Below are positions 50,301 through 61,159 of a stretch of 64,000 bases of DNA, one piece after another. The stretch is from positions 310,001 through 374,000 of the forward strand of contig WHVY01000007.1 of NCBI GenBank assembly GCA_022266195.1. The letters are read 5' to 3'. Both the position numbers and the translations under genes were made by a program. The notes under the pieces were generated by a model. The model was given only the letters and a program-made list of their open reading frames with translations. It searched no databases and was not told the origin of the DNA. The stretch comes from Tetranychus cinnabarinus (lineage: Eukaryota > Arthropoda > Arachnida > Trombidiformes > Tetranychidae). Position 1 is the stretch's first letter. Every line of letters begins with the position of its first letter.

Positions 50301-53300
50301 TTCGGAAATTCTGTTGGTTTTTTCCTCTAAATTCAATTTTCAGCTCATTATCAAAGACATGACTTTTGAATCGCTTTTGCAACTGAATCACTTTAAAGTT
50401 TGAATCAGTTGATGGGTTTAGACAAGTTTGATTTTTGAACACAAGTCGACTGAGAATTTAAATTTGATTTGTTCGAGTGAAGAAACTACCGAAATTGTAA
50501 CACAATGTTTTTGCTCAAAGTTTTCTGTAGTTTATTGAAATTCGAGAAAAAAGATAATCGCTTTTGATTCCAACTAAATTTTGAGGTTAGAGTAAAGATT
50601 ATTGCAAGTTTTGTTTTGGTATAAAGTTCAAGTTCAAATGAACCGATACTATTATTGTGATTGTTTTGCAAAACAAATTATGAAAGTACATTGAATGATG
50701 AATGTTTGATTCTGAAAAGGTTTTTCTCTCTTCCATTCCATTAACTATTCTGATCAATTTATCATGTAAACAAATGGTTTCAACACTTTCAAATATACAA
50801 TCATAATTGTTGAGCAAAACAGTAAATTATTCATTCCCAGTGAGAAAACAATTGGGATTTGAAACACACAACCTCTAGCCATTACACTGAATTGATCAAC
50901 TGTAAAAATATCTTTTGTTACAAGAAAATTCTGGTTTCCATTTTTTCGCATTTTTCCAGTTCTTGAAGCTTATAATTTTTGTGTTACATTTCTCGTTCTC
51001 TAGATATTGTGCCATTATGAATCCATTTAGCTCAACAAACTGGACCAAAGCGCGAGGTAAACTGACTGTTGGTTTAATCTGGTTTTTAGCTTTGACTGCA
51101 TCAAGCACTCAACTGATCCATGGTAAAGCAGTCGAAGAATTTTCTGGAAATGAAACCATTTACATTTGCCGAGAAGTCTGGCCTTCCCCGGTAGCCGAGC
51201 GAACTTATACAATGATTATTTTTGTAATTACCTTTGTCCTGCCCATGATCATTCTAGTGTACACATATACCTGCATTGCTTGGAAAATGTTGAACCACAC
51301 TTCACCAGGGAATGCAAATGCAGCACGAGACGAAGCTCAGCTCGAGGCAAAAATGAAGGTAAAACAAGAGAAGAAAAATTTAGTCAATTTCATTGTCAAT
51401 AAATGATCAATGAAACCGTTTGCTCAGTCAATCTGAAAATATCATTGACTGGATATGAAATCGTCAGTAAAGTTTATGATTACAATAAAGTGAACAACAA
51501 GATTGCCATTTATCTACCATTTCATGGCAATTCAATGAGAAAATACCTTTTTTCTCTCCTTCTTCTGTCAACACAATAAATGTATTATCATCATGTTGAG
51601 ATAATGAGAAAAGTAACGAGAATTGGGAAATTTATTGACATTGAATTACCTTTGCTGGTACCAAACAAAGTGCTGGTAATTTAACAACAATTAGCTGAGG
51701 TTTGATAAGGAATCAATTGAAGTAAACTTTATTGATGGCAATGAAAATTCAATAAACTATTAATAACATTTTTTGTTCACTTCTCGATCAACAAGTTTTG
51801 CTTTTCTTTCCAACCCTTTTTCCAGGTAATCAAAATGTTAGCTGTTGTTGTGATACTTTTTGCACTCTGTTGGCTTCCATTGCAACTGTTTAACATACTT
51901 TACTGGTTCGAAATCTACATCTTTGATCCCGATACTCAGATTGGAATCTATCTTCACAATGGCCTTTTCTTTCTCTGCCACTGGCTTGCCATGGCAAATT
52001 CATTTCTTAATCCAATCATCTATTGTTTCATGAGTGATAATTTCCGGGTAACTATGGTTAAACTTATACATTTTGCTGAGCGAAAGCATGACAGTACAAT
52101 AATAAACACTCGATTGTTCTGAAATGTTTCACAGAGAGATTGAGTTTCACATCAACTCCATGATGATGATCATGAAGTTTAAGAGTGAGAGAGAGATAAC
52201 AAGATTCATGGAGCTGATCAACTTGATTGTGCTTTTGAAATGGAACCACAAGTATCACTCAATGTTTGCCAAATGCTTTTGCTATTTTCCAACTTTTTGA
52301 TACTTGCATTTGATGGGAAAATGTCTGCATTTTATAAGCACATTCAAACATGTAAGCACTTAACTGGTGCCGCTGAACAGCACGCTTCACCCAACACACA
52401 TTGTTACACATTTTTGTACAAAGTTACTAACTAAAACTTGTTAACACAACTTGTCCACCTGTAAAGTTCATCGAAATGCAAAGAAAAAGAAACTTGAAAA
52501 CTTTTCCAAGCCTTATGGTTATCATCTTGCTTTAAGTAACTCTTTTTGTAAATCACTTTCTTGACATAATCACACAAGCCTGAAGTCGATATGCTAAAAG
52601 CGTTGATCCAATGAGAAAGTTTACTTTCACAAATCGAAACATAATCACAATGTAAAATGTTTGCACCAAAATTGTGCGAATTGTTTTTTTACTCCAGAAA
52701 ACATGAAAAATATCAAAGGCCCATTTTGCCTCTTAGGTCAGTTTAACTTTTATCACTTTTAATCACAACTTGATGCGGATGCATGAGCTCAATGAGAAAT
52801 GAAGAAGCATGAAGTGAGCTGATTCATAAAACACCATTGAAACTCACACTATCACATCAAATATCATTGTTGACCAGAAGGTACATTCAATCTTTTGCTA
52901 TAATTGGAAATATTGTATAACTTTGTAAACTTGTTTTGTGTTTTATGTTTACCTTGATATTTATGTCCGTCTTAAGTCAAAGTCTGAGCAGCTTTTTATT
53001 GCAAATTTGAAGCAAAAACTTAGTCGATAACTAAGAAGCTAAAGTTAAAATTCGAATCCCGCTTTCTTTCTTCTCTTGTGATTAACATTATTCCTGATTC
53101 CCTGATTGCTGATTTGCCATTCTTACAGATTGAATGGTTTACTAATGCGAGAAGAGTACAATACTGAGTGATGATAATGATGAAGATAAACAAAAATGAA
53201 TGAATACCTCTTGCAATTGCAGACTGATCTGGCAGGTTTGGCTCGCACCTGTTCTTGCCTTCCCTACTATCGAAGGACAACACACCATGGCTTCCATCCA

Positions 53301-53561
53301 ATCTCTGGTGGTGACAATTCCATGGGCAGCTCATTTCGTACAACAACCATTGTACTGCGAACCTCTGTTCGAGCTCATCCAACTGGCCCTGCAACTGGCG
53401 GTAATGGGCACAGTCCGTTGACTAGTGTGCCCAGTGTGGGTTCACCCAATCTCAATGGACTTCAAGTGAAGCTTTCCGGCGATCATTTGGAAAAGGTTGA
53501 ATCAAATGAGAAAAACATTCGAAGTTCAGTTGCTTTGATTGACCAAAATTTAAGCAACTGA
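35345..53561 (+). CDS. rhodopsin-like neuropeptide GPCR (leucokinin/NPY-like group), four exons
   Basis: Seven-transmembrane peptide receptor of the plasma membrane. Exons: 35345-35733, 51004-51358, 51826-52047 and, as inferred, 53223-53561; phases 2, 0, 0; about 434 codons. The N-terminus has N-glycosylation sites (NNT, NSS). TM1 has GNITAIWVL, TM2 has NLAASDI, and TM3 ends AIGIDRYCAI with the splice inside the DRY codon Arg. The third loop has SPGNANAARDEAQ, TM6 has KMLAVVVILFALCWLPLQL and TM7 has NSFLNPIIYCFM. The KVIKML...CWLPLQLFNILY and PGNA...RD features recall leucokinin (myokinin) receptors, but NPY/RYamide-like receptors are not excluded. The first intron is 15.3 kb. If the last splice (CGG|GTAACT) is not used, exon 3 reads on to a stop at 52122. 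Exon 4 gives a Ser/Gly-rich tail with a palmitoylation-type CSCLPYY. AATAAA at 53721-53726 fits the 3' end. Confidence 0.9.
35734..45799 (+). other. GPCR intron 1, left part
   Basis: 10 kb of AT-rich intron after the donor GTGAGT. Only short chance frames were seen, including an F/L-rich 73-codon one at 40531-40752. No transposon ends, repeats of note or RNA genes were identified by eye. Confidence 0.6.
45880..46620 (-). pseudogene. decayed mariner/Tc1-like (DDE/D) transposase
   Basis: Read on the minus strand in several frames, the stretch keeps the order of a mariner-family catalytic domain. A block ends LVFR and is followed by DEKMFCLSGR (first Asp region, about 46310). VHNWCEVSLAGIIGIFFF (about 46180-46230) corresponds to the usual W-G/C-x-S..GIIGPFFF segment. 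WFQQNGEP (about 46060) matches the FQQDGAP motif with Asp replaced by Asn, and NPLDFYFWGYL (about 45925-45960) matches the SPDLNPLDFFLWGYLK motif. At least two frame changes and a stop separate the blocks, and the catalytic Asp is lost. No terminal inverted repeats were found by eye. It is a dead copy within the GPCR intron. Confidence 0.8.
47732..47902 (-). pseudogene. gene fossil: broken terminal exon with coiled-coil-like and conserved-looking C-terminus
   Basis: On the minus strand an acceptor-like TTTACAG at 47903-47909 is followed by three coding-looking blocks in different frames: KQSKLENF, then KLKEELKSLRSSHDFDQ (Lys/Leu/Glu heptad-like), then LDYLMTGQQIFGG... ending FDKMRVDLE and a stop at 47732-47734. 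Composition differs from the AT-rich surroundings. The two frame changes suggest a duplicated, decayed last exon. The parent protein is not recognised. Confidence 0.45.
48416..49313. repeat. repeat R copy 1 (long form)
   Basis: Nearly identical to 61949-62871 from TCATTCCAAGACG to CTTCAACATC, and shares its core with two shorter copies at 57929-58625 and 62871-63580. The left end contains, on the minus strand, an acceptor (CTTACAG) and the first codons of an exon (DVLNGKYTFDHESNSN, from 48475 downward), then homology stops abruptly. Lies in the GPCR first intron, 13 kb from copy 3. Confidence 0.85.
49314..51003 (+). other. GPCR intron 1, right part
   Basis: Remaining AT-rich intron up to the acceptor TTCTCTAG at 50996-51003. 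Several 60-104-codon open frames on the minus strand are low complexity and not supported as genes. Confidence 0.6.
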
Positions 53562-55969
53562 GCCAATTGTAAAACAAAAAATTCTGTAAAATTTTCTTTT
53601 CTTTCTAAAAGAAACTTTAAATTGTTGAAAGATTGAACTCTAACCATGACGATAGAGTTATGAAATGAAGAAACGAAATAAAGCAAATGAATAATCTTTT
53701 AATTGTCAGATTGATTGTTCAATAAAAACTTAAAGGTAAGAAAACAAAGAAACGAAATTCAAATGTTATTCAAATAAATGATTGCTGGGAGTGAAATCAA
53801 AGCTGATGTGGTTAAAGAAGCTTTGGATTAAATTTGAATAAAATTGATGTAAATGGCAACTACGAGAACTAAAGATTCAAGGTAAATATTTTAAGATGAA
53901 ACCAGGATGGAACATTATTAGAATAATCTCTTCCCATCATTTAAAACTCATGGAAAAGATGAAAAGGTAAGAAGCAAAAAGAAACAAAATGCTACATTTT
54001 TTAACCATTTACGTTGACTGATTTGGTGAAATAGCATTAAACTTGTTTCGTAGTTTGATTTTTAAATTTTTACCATTTAATCCGTTGAATAATTTTCTAA
54101 TGAAAACTCATTTTCCATCAAAATTTTATTTCTTCTATCATCGTGTTGAAATTTCATTATTCGAGATTATTATAAATGTTTAACAGTCTTTTCCTAGAAA
54201 AATGTGCTCAAGACTGACTGAACATGTAAAATTCATTTCACCGAAAATTTCTAAAATTTTTTTTTCAAACAATAGAAATATGAAAATTTGATTTTCCATG
54301 ACTTTTCAACATTTTCACATTTTTTGATACATTTTCAAGGCCGATCCTAAGTCGCTTCCAATGCTTTCTGAAGATTTTATGTTTTCTCCACGATTCGTTG
54401 GTAAACTTCAAAATTTCAATCTCGACATTTTCTCAGACACCTTGCAATTTACAATTCAAATCTTTAATCTTTTATTTATAACGTTTCGTGAAGAGGGAAT
54501 TTGATAAAAGTTGATAATTTCAAATTATTATTTCCAATAGAGGAAAGAAATTAAAATTCATCTTCATCAAACAAAACAAACAAAGCAAGTTTACAATGAA
54601 ATGAAAATGTAAATTGGAACTTGTATCTTCATCAATATAAGATGTTTTCAGGTTCGATTTGTATTCTGTTTAAATGTAACAAGATTTTTTATCCAAACAA
54701 AGGTCGGTCTCTTGACATTGGAATAAATCCAGGATTGAAAGTACGAAAAAAGCAAGTGACTGTACAGAAACTCATCATCGACCTAACAATATTACATGTT
54801 AACAAATTTATCTGTTCTGATAACTTTCGATGTCGTAGTTCAAGCAATACCTCTCAGGCAAGCGACCTCCGTGTTAAAGGTAAGGCTGAAGATAAACTGA
54901 TAACTCAAAGGAAAGTTGAGACTTGAAAAACTGGAAAAATTTCAGGAGTCAATTGTTGGTTACAGATTACTTCGAATGTTTTTTTTCATGGGATCTTCAA
55001 ACATTTTGAAATGCTATCCAACTTTTTATTTCATTGTTATCTTATTCTTTGTGAAATTTGTAATATTTATTTACTATCAAATAACCACTTTGTGAAAAGT
55101 TAAGTCAAGAGTCGATTAAAGTTGAAGTTCAATTGTTGGCCATGAAACGTATTTGGGTCGGATAACATTATGAATGTGATGACAAGTGAAATCTCAAGTT
55201 GCAAAGAAAAGACAAGACAATGAAAAACAGAAATGAACAAAAACAAGGAAACAATTAGATCAACTGAGGGAAAAGAGGAGCAAAAATGCAGGGAAAAACA
55301 TTTCCACTTGTATTGTTTTGCTTTCGGCTCATACAGGGAAGATGATGAAAAATATTAGTTGCTAAAATTAATCATGATGATTCTGTTTGTTGTTGTATCA
55401 TTTATAGTTTGTCTTGTGAGCACAAATATGTTGCCCGAATTGGAGGCACAGATTCGTTTAATCTTTAAATAATCTGTTCTCTTGAAATTGAAAGCAAAAT
55501 GAGCAAAGGCAAAAATTGATTCTCAGTTAATATGACATTATCTTTGATTCTTGGATTTCATTATTAGCTTCTTGGAATTGTTCATTCCATTGAAAGTGTT
55601 GTTTCCATTCTTTCAATGATCATTTTTTTCTCCCAACTTTTTTCCTACTCATTCCATGTTCTCAAGAGATAACAGGGAAGAGGTATGATATTGAATACAA
55701 AAGTGAACATAAAATGAATTGTGGTGGTGTTTAAAGAGAGAAAGAAAATTATGAATACAGAAAAAATGGAAATGAATAAGAACTATTATGTTCATTGTGT
55801 TTTATCATGGATTTCAATTTCGACAATTTAATGTATCATTCAAGCAATTGAAAAAAAATGAACCAGCACATAAAACGAAACTCAAGGTTAGTACAGAGCT
55901 ATCCAGACACAGAACAAATTTTGAAAAAGAATCGTTTTGGATCGATCAAAGCCTCTGAATCGGAGTTTC
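53562..55969. other. region between GPCR and Merlin element
   Basis: Starts with the GPCR 3' UTR and AATAAA at 53721-53726. A 101-codon open frame at 54621-54926 is flanked in-frame by an acceptor-like TTTTCAG (54644-54650) and a donor-like AAAG|GTAAGG (about 54877). Part of it is less AT-biased (CSDNFRCRSSSNTSQASDLR). It may be an exon of an unseen gene but has no recognised homology. The target duplication GGAGTTTC ends the region (55962-55969). Confidence 0.45.
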
Positions 55970-56131
55970 GGTAAGGAGGTAGAAACATCCGTATGGCTAT
56001 TCTTCGAGCTAAGCCAATGCATCTGGTTCGGCTTAAGACTGGTGGAAGCTTCGGCAAACTCACAGACAACTTAGCTGAGTCGACAATTAGCTTAATTTAA
56101 ACATTGGATTAACTTTAATTAACAAGAGAAA
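55970..56131 (+). repeat. Merlin left terminal inverted repeat
   Basis: 162 bp; its reverse complement is 57243-57404 without visible mismatch. It ends immediately before a TATA-like ATATATAAAG (56131-56140) that lies 68 bases upstream of the transposase ATG. Confidence 0.93.
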
Positions 56132-56140
56132 TATATAAAG
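56131..56140 (+). promoter_or_regulatory. TATA box of Merlin transposase
   Basis: ATATATAAAG just inside the left inverted repeat, 68 bases before the start codon at 56208. Placement is consistent with a core promoter carried by the element. Confidence 0.5.
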
Positions 56141-56207
56141 GGCACAATTGGCATCTTAGAATTCATTTTACTTCGAGTTTTTGTAGATCTAGTTTCTATC
56201 TATCGAA

Positions 56208-57235
56208 ATGTCTCAACTAACCAAACTCAATTTTACTAACTTTGATTCAGTAATTGTTTCCCCAAATGATTCAGTTCCCGGCTTGCAATACATCATCGAT
56301 TCCGGACTTATTCCCGATGAACATCCAAAAAAGTGTATTAAGCCTGGTTGTGATGGAATGATGGTTTTGAGTGCGATCAAACTTTCAATGCTAGGGAAAG
56401 GTTTCGTTTGCAGAAAGTGTAGGAAACAAATAAATTGGACCAAAGGAACTATCTTCGAAAGCTGTAAATTGACCATTTTGACGTACCTAAAACTCATTTT
56501 TTGTTGGTGTCAAAACAAATCAATCAAAATGACATCAATGGATCTAGGGCTTAATGAGAAAACCGTTTCACATCATTTTCGAATGCTAAGAATGGTAAGT
56601 AAATGATATTAATTATTGGAAATATTTTCTAACTTTTTTCTCTGCTTTTGCTAGGTGTGCTACAATATATTGAATAAAGATAAGCAAATGATTGGAGGTA
56701 CAGGTAAAGTGGTAGAAATTGACGAGACAATGATATTCAAGCGCAAATACAACCGTGGACGATTATCGTCGAATCAAAAAAGACAAGTTTGGGTCTTTGG
56801 TGGCATAGAACGGGAATCGAAAGCAACTTTCGCAGAAATTGTTGAGAAAAGGGATGAAAAGACTCTAATTAATGTAATTCAAAATAACATTTTGCCTGGA
56901 ACAACAATTTACTCTGACTATTGGAAAAGCTACAACAATTTAGACCAATATAATTTCTACTCTCATGACACGGTTAATCATTCAAAAAATTTTCTTAACC
57001 CTAGTAACAAAATGTCCATACCCAAAACATCGAGAGGAATTGGAGATCGCTGAAAGATCACATACCTAAGTCTTCTAACGGACCAAATAGAGATGATCAT
57101 TTGATCGAATTTTTATACAAGTCAAAGTATCACAACAAAAATGAGCCGACTCTCAATTTTGAAATAACATTGAAACATCTTCAAAATAATCCATTTTCTA
57201 TGGATCAACTCGATGTATTTGATTATTCTGACTAA
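56208..57235 (+). pseudogene. Merlin/ISXO2-type transposase, two exons, one-base frameshift
   Basis: Exon 1 is 56208-56594 and exon 2 starts at 56655; the 60 bp intron (GTAAGT...TTGCTAG) is in phase 0. The N-terminal third has a zinc-ribbon-like set of cysteines (CIKPGC and CRKC around residues 43-76) and a helical DNA-binding segment (LGLNEKTVSHHF). The DDE/ISXO2 catalytic core follows: first Asp in VEIDET (residue 152), second Asp in TIYSDYW (residue 217), then VNHSKNF. The exon-2 frame stops at 57051-57053. The third catalytic region (HTQNIERNW) and the C-terminus lie in another frame that ends at TAA 57233-57235. The change falls at the A-run 57009-57012, as if one base were missing. Otherwise the protein is complete, about 320 residues, typical of the family. 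Confidence 0.92.
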
Positions 57236-57242
57236 CCATGTT

Positions 57243-57404
57243 TTTCTCTTGTTAATTAAAGTTAATCCAATGTTTAAATTAAGCTAATTGTCGACTCAGC
57301 TAAGTTGTCTGTGAGTTTGCCGAAGCTTCCACCAGTCTTAAGCCGAACCAGATGCATTGGCTTAGCTCGAAGAATAGCCATACGGATGTTTCTACCTCCT
57401 TACC
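57243..57404 (-). repeat. Merlin right terminal inverted repeat
   Basis: Inverse of 55970-56131, 162 bp, ending CCTCCTTACC, followed by target duplication GGAGTTTC at 57405-57412. Confidence 0.93.
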
Positions 57405-57928
57405 GGAGTTTCACCAAACGATCCAATCCTAGAATCTATGCTAAAATATAGAAATCTTTTCAGGTCCAATTTGATTTGATTTGAAAAGATGACACAAATG
57501 TTTAAATATTATAATTCAGTAAATTCACATTTATTTTGACCAAAAATCAGACCCATCTATTGGTATCAGAGCTCTAGCCCTAGTGTAGTTAAAAACTAAT
57601 CAGGATCAAAATTGTTAGATTAACTCAATGCAGTTACCAAGCTTGAGTCACCATCTATCAGCTAAGTCAACAATTAACATTTCTATTTCTGAGAGATGAA
57701 TAACCTTTTCTACAATAGATGGCTCTTCCAACTGTGTATTTTTATGCAAAAATTGAAATTAATAAAGACGATGAAATCAATCAAGAAAAAGGATCGAACA
57801 CGAATAAATTGATTGAAACTTGCATTTTTATATTTCAATTTTCAGACAAGATAGAACTAAGTAGTCAAGAACTCGTTTTTTCAGTTGAAATGAGCACTTA
57901 ATAACTGTTTCTGCTTGAATTCAAAATT
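57405..57928. other. short spacer with copia-type primer-site motif
   Basis: AT-rich spacer between the Merlin element and repeat copy 2. It contains TGGTATCAGAGC at 57561-57572, the same string as the initiator-Met-tRNA primer-binding site of many Copia retrotransposons. No LTR or Copia coding sequence was seen beside it. A 60-codon open frame at 57719-57901 has no recognisable features. Confidence 0.4.
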
Positions 57929-58625
57929 CATTGCTTGAAAAAAAACGTATCTAAACGAAATGCCTGAGATTGTCTGGAATGTCAATATGATTCAACTATA
58001 ATGATATTGTCAGTTCTATCAGTTTCAATCTTGCTCAATTCTCTTCCATGTTTTTCTTCAACTTTAATCTTTAACATTATCTATTCAACTTTCCCTCAAA
58101 GCAGTCGACTTGCTTTTTGCATAATATGAAACATTATTCTGGACGATCCAATACAATAACTAATCCCAATTTCATAAGTACTTATTTCAAAAAATTCAAC
58201 TAAACTGAAGCACCTTTTACAAATGACTTTACTTCAAGATCGCAAACATTTTTACCTTCTAATAATAAAATCAGTCAATAACTCAATATGAATGCATCAA
58301 CATTTGTTCAACATATCATCAATGATGAACATATGCGAGTAAAGTAAGACTCAATGAGTATCAAACTGTTATTAACCATGAAATACTGAATAATGTACAT
58401 TAGAACAGATTTAAATGATTGATGATTTTACCAATAATATAGCGTTTTAATTGTTGCTGATAACTTTGCGATTTAGTAACTGTTGTCTCTTTATCAACTA
58501 TCGATGGTATCAAACTACTCAGCTTGTTGCTTTTATTACACTTGATTTTTCAAGTGTTTCATGGTTTCAATGATCAATCTCATTCTGATACTATCAGTTC
58601 TGGTGAAAATAACATTGATTTACTT
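57929..58625 (+). repeat. repeat R copy 2 (short form), upstream of the 744-codon gene
   Basis: Starts CATTGCTTGAAAAAAAACG and ends near TCTGGTGAAAATAAC. It is most similar to copy 4 (62871-63580) over its entire length and shares only its core with copies 1 and 3. It ends about 265 bases before the start codon of the gene at 58891. Confidence 0.85.
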
Positions 58626-58890
58626 AGTTTATCTGTTTTAAACATCGATAATAAGTGCCGAGATTTTATGTTAATTCACTTCTGCCACAAAGAGTTACAT
58701 TTACAGTTGTAGTTTTCCAACCAGAAAATACTAATAAAGTGCCATAAGTGAATTGGACTGGTCATACTTATCGATTCGCTGATCAAGATCGAATCACCTT
58801 TTCAGGAAATCAATACAACAATAAAGTGGATTGATTTACAGTGATCAACACCACTTTTAACAAACCAACAAAAATCAGCCAACTTTCACT

Positions 58891-61125
58891 ATGTATCGTG
58901 GAGAAACGTCTACAAGCGGTAATTATCCTTTTGAAACGCCTCGAAGTCATGCATCACCTATAAGGTACGACTTAAATCAACCTGAAATATTTTATGATGA
59001 AAGTGTACTCAACTATAAACCAAAATGTATTGTTAAAAAAAAGGATGAGGATTTTATTGTTCCCACAGAGTTGCCAATAATGCCAGATGATTGGAGCGAA
59101 ATACAAAACTGGGTGAAAAAAACTAAACTTCAATGCGAGAAATTAAAATACCCTTGCAACAAAAGGTTCAAAAGCATTCGAGTAATTTTCTATGGTTTTA
59201 GAGGACACAATTCGAGTATTCATTACAATTTAGACGATGACCAACGATACATTTATTATAATGACTCTGAAAATGAAATGAAACCAATTGCTGAAATCAT
59301 CGATTTGCCACTTTTTTGCAAATTAAAGTCTGAATTGCTGAAACAGATTGCTGAGATGTCGAATGAGCAAGCAACTGGAATAAGTTTTCCCGTTACTAAT
59401 CACTATTCTGATCCGCAAAAACATGTCCTTTTATTGGGTCTTGTTCCAGAACGCTATGTAGATGCTGCAAAATACTTCGGGCAATCTAGGATAGAATCAG
59501 TTGTAACAAGCTTGATTGAAGGCGGAATAAGTTGTTTTGACCAAAGGCCTCAATCTCGTGAATTACTGAAAATTACTGATCAAAAAGGTGACAACTATTT
59601 TGGGCCCTTTTTCGATGGACAGTTGGAGATTTTTGTTTTACTTTATTACATTCTGGAAACTCAAGATTTGGTCAACTTCGAGCCAACAGCGGATTTAAAA
59701 AAGTGCAAACAGATTTTGAGCTTTTTGTTTGATAAACTCGATAAAGAAAACGATAATGATTTAAAAAGAATCGATAAATATATTGAATTTGATCAAACAG
59801 AAATTCTAGAGAGGAGATTTAGTAGAATGAGACTGACAGAAGAAAAAGGAATTTCTTTAACGTTATTATTCTGGATCAAAAAATATTACGTAAAGATTTT
59901 GGATAATACAGACACAGCATATCATGATCACTGGCACAATTTGATGAAAACCCTTGGGCTTCATCACTACAGATGTCCACATACCTACAATGCAATTTTA
60001 CACATGTACAATGAATTTTTATTTCATCACTTACACGTGTATAAACGGAATTGTGTCAACTCTGACAGCGAAACAGATGTGGATGTTCGAGATGTTTTCA
60101 GGCTTTATCCGAATTTCAAAAATAATATGAAACCAAGCGTTAACCATAGTATCAATGATTTACTGAATGCTTTCACCTACGATCTTGCTAAATTTTTGTT
60201 CAAAACAAATCATTACAATCGTCCATTAGAAAAAGCAACTGTAAATTGTTATCTCAATGAGTTGCATTGTCCAATCAAGAATCTTGGTTTAATCGTTGAA
60301 TCTGAAAGTGAAGTTTTGAAGACATTCAAAAAACGATTGCTTGAGAACGTCAAGTTTTTGGCTTTTCTCAACAGAAAAAATTGCCAAACATTCAAAATAC
60401 CATCAGAAAATTTGTCTCTCGCTATTAGGAGACTTTTAGAAAAGGCTTTATCATTCAATGTGTTATGTCCCCGCGGAAATACGCCTATCGATTGGGATCA
60501 AATAAAGGCGGCAATCACAAATTTGAAAAATAAAAAGTTTAACAACTCAAACAAAAGAGAATTTTATGGAAATGTTGACGCACTTGATGGGATTGACGAT
60601 AGAATGGAAACAGAAGAAGCTGATGTACGAGCACATGAAATGATTAAAAGAAATGACTCTTACATATACAGTGATTTTGATGATTGTAGATTCAAATATC
60701 ACGAAGAAGAAGTCACACCAACGGTTTGTGTTGGCTGCTGCTATGGTAAGAAGAAAACGAAGCGTTACCTCATATTGACTGGTGGCTGTTTGGTTGCATT
60801 TTGTACTTGGTGTACTTGGTGCTTGAATTACAAGTACTCAGAATATATATCAGAACTTTTACGAATTGTTGAAGAAAAATATGAGAAACAAATTTTCTTG
60901 GACGAGATGAACCAAAGAATAACATATGCGGCGATTAGAGAAAAAGGAAGAACCATGTATAGATCATACAATCGAATAAAAAATCTTCAAAGGAGAGAAT
61001 CAAGTAGGCTTGGAGATGGACTAAATTATAATCACGAAAACGGCAATGACAATCTTTCAGATGGATCCAATTCAGCAGAGACCGATTCAGATGAAATGCA
61101 TTCAGAAGAATCGCAAGAGTATTAG
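58891..61125 (+). CDS. uncharacterised 744-residue protein with C-terminal cysteine cluster
   Basis: A single uninterrupted frame from ATG at 58891 to TAG at 61123-61125, by far the longest in the window, with AATAAA at 61154-61159 about 30 bases after the stop. No family was recognised. Visible features: a Ser/Pro-rich N-terminus (residues 1-30); a charged body rich in Leu, Lys and Glu without signal peptide; an His-rich stretch YHDHWHN...LHHYRCPH (344-364) and FHHLHVY (378-384); a cysteine cluster at 613-644 (Cys 613, 616, 617, 633, 638, 641, 644) spaced a little like a degenerate RING finger (GGCLVAFCTWC) but lacking the usual His; an Arg-rich segment (680-706); and an acidic Ser/Asp/Glu tail (717-744). 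The absence of introns, an adjacent repeat and a possible sister gene suggest either an expanded lineage-specific family or a gene carried by a large mobile element. Function is unknown. Confidence 0.75.
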   Translation: MYRGETSTSGNYPFETPRSHASPIRYDLNQPEIFYDESVLNYKPKCIVKKKDEDFIVPTELPIMPDDWSEIQNWVKKTKLQCEKLKYPCNKRFKSIRVIFYGFRGHNSSIHYNLDDDQRYIYYNDSENEMKPIAEIIDLPLFCKLKSELLKQIAEMSNEQATGISFPVTNHYSDPQKHVLLLGLVPERYVDAAKYFGQSRIESVVTSLIEGGISCFDQRPQSRELLKITDQKGDNYFGPFFDGQLEIFVLLYYILETQDLVNFEPTADLKKCKQILSFLFDKLDKENDNDLKRIDKYIEFDQTEILERRFSRMRLTEEKGISLTLLFWIKKYYVKILDNTDTAYHDHWHNLMKTLGLHHYRCPHTYNAILHMYNEFLFHHLHVYKRNCVNSDSETDVDVRDVFRLYPNFKNNMKPSVNHSINDLLNAFTYDLAKFLFKTNHYNRPLEKATVNCYLNELHCPIKNLGLIVESESEVLKTFKKRLLENVKFLAFLNRKNCQTFKIPSENLSLAIRRLLEKALSFNVLCPRGNTPIDWDQIKAAITNLKNKKFNNSNKREFYGNVDALDGIDDRMETEEADVRAHEMIKRNDSYIYSDFDDCRFKYHEEEVTPTVCVGCCYGKKKTKRYLILTGGCLVAFCTWCTWCLNYKYSEYISELLRIVEEKYEKQIFLDEMNQRITYAAIREKGRTMYRSYNRIKNLQRRESSRLGDGLNYNHENGNDNLSDGSNSAETDSDEMHSEESQEY

Positions 61126-61153
61126 CAATGTAATACCATTAGTGTTATACCGA

Positions 61154-61159
61154 AATAAA
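61154..61159 (+). terminator. polyadenylation signal AATAAA of the 744-codon gene
   Basis: Canonical hexamer 29 bases after the stop codon, in an otherwise non-repetitive stretch. Confidence 0.5.

Larger units (their letters stand above)
55970..57404 (+). mobile_element. complete Merlin (ISXO2/IS1595-like) DNA transposon, 1,435 bp
   Basis: Terminal inverted repeats of 162 bp beginning GGTAAGGAGGTAG, apparently identical, flanked by the perfect 8 bp target duplication GGAGTTTC (55962-55969 and 57405-57412). Duplications of 8-9 bp and an ISXO2-type transposase are characteristic of the Merlin superfamily. One transposase gene with a 60 bp intron fills the interior. The perfect inverted repeats and target duplication indicate recent transposition. 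Confidence 0.95.
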
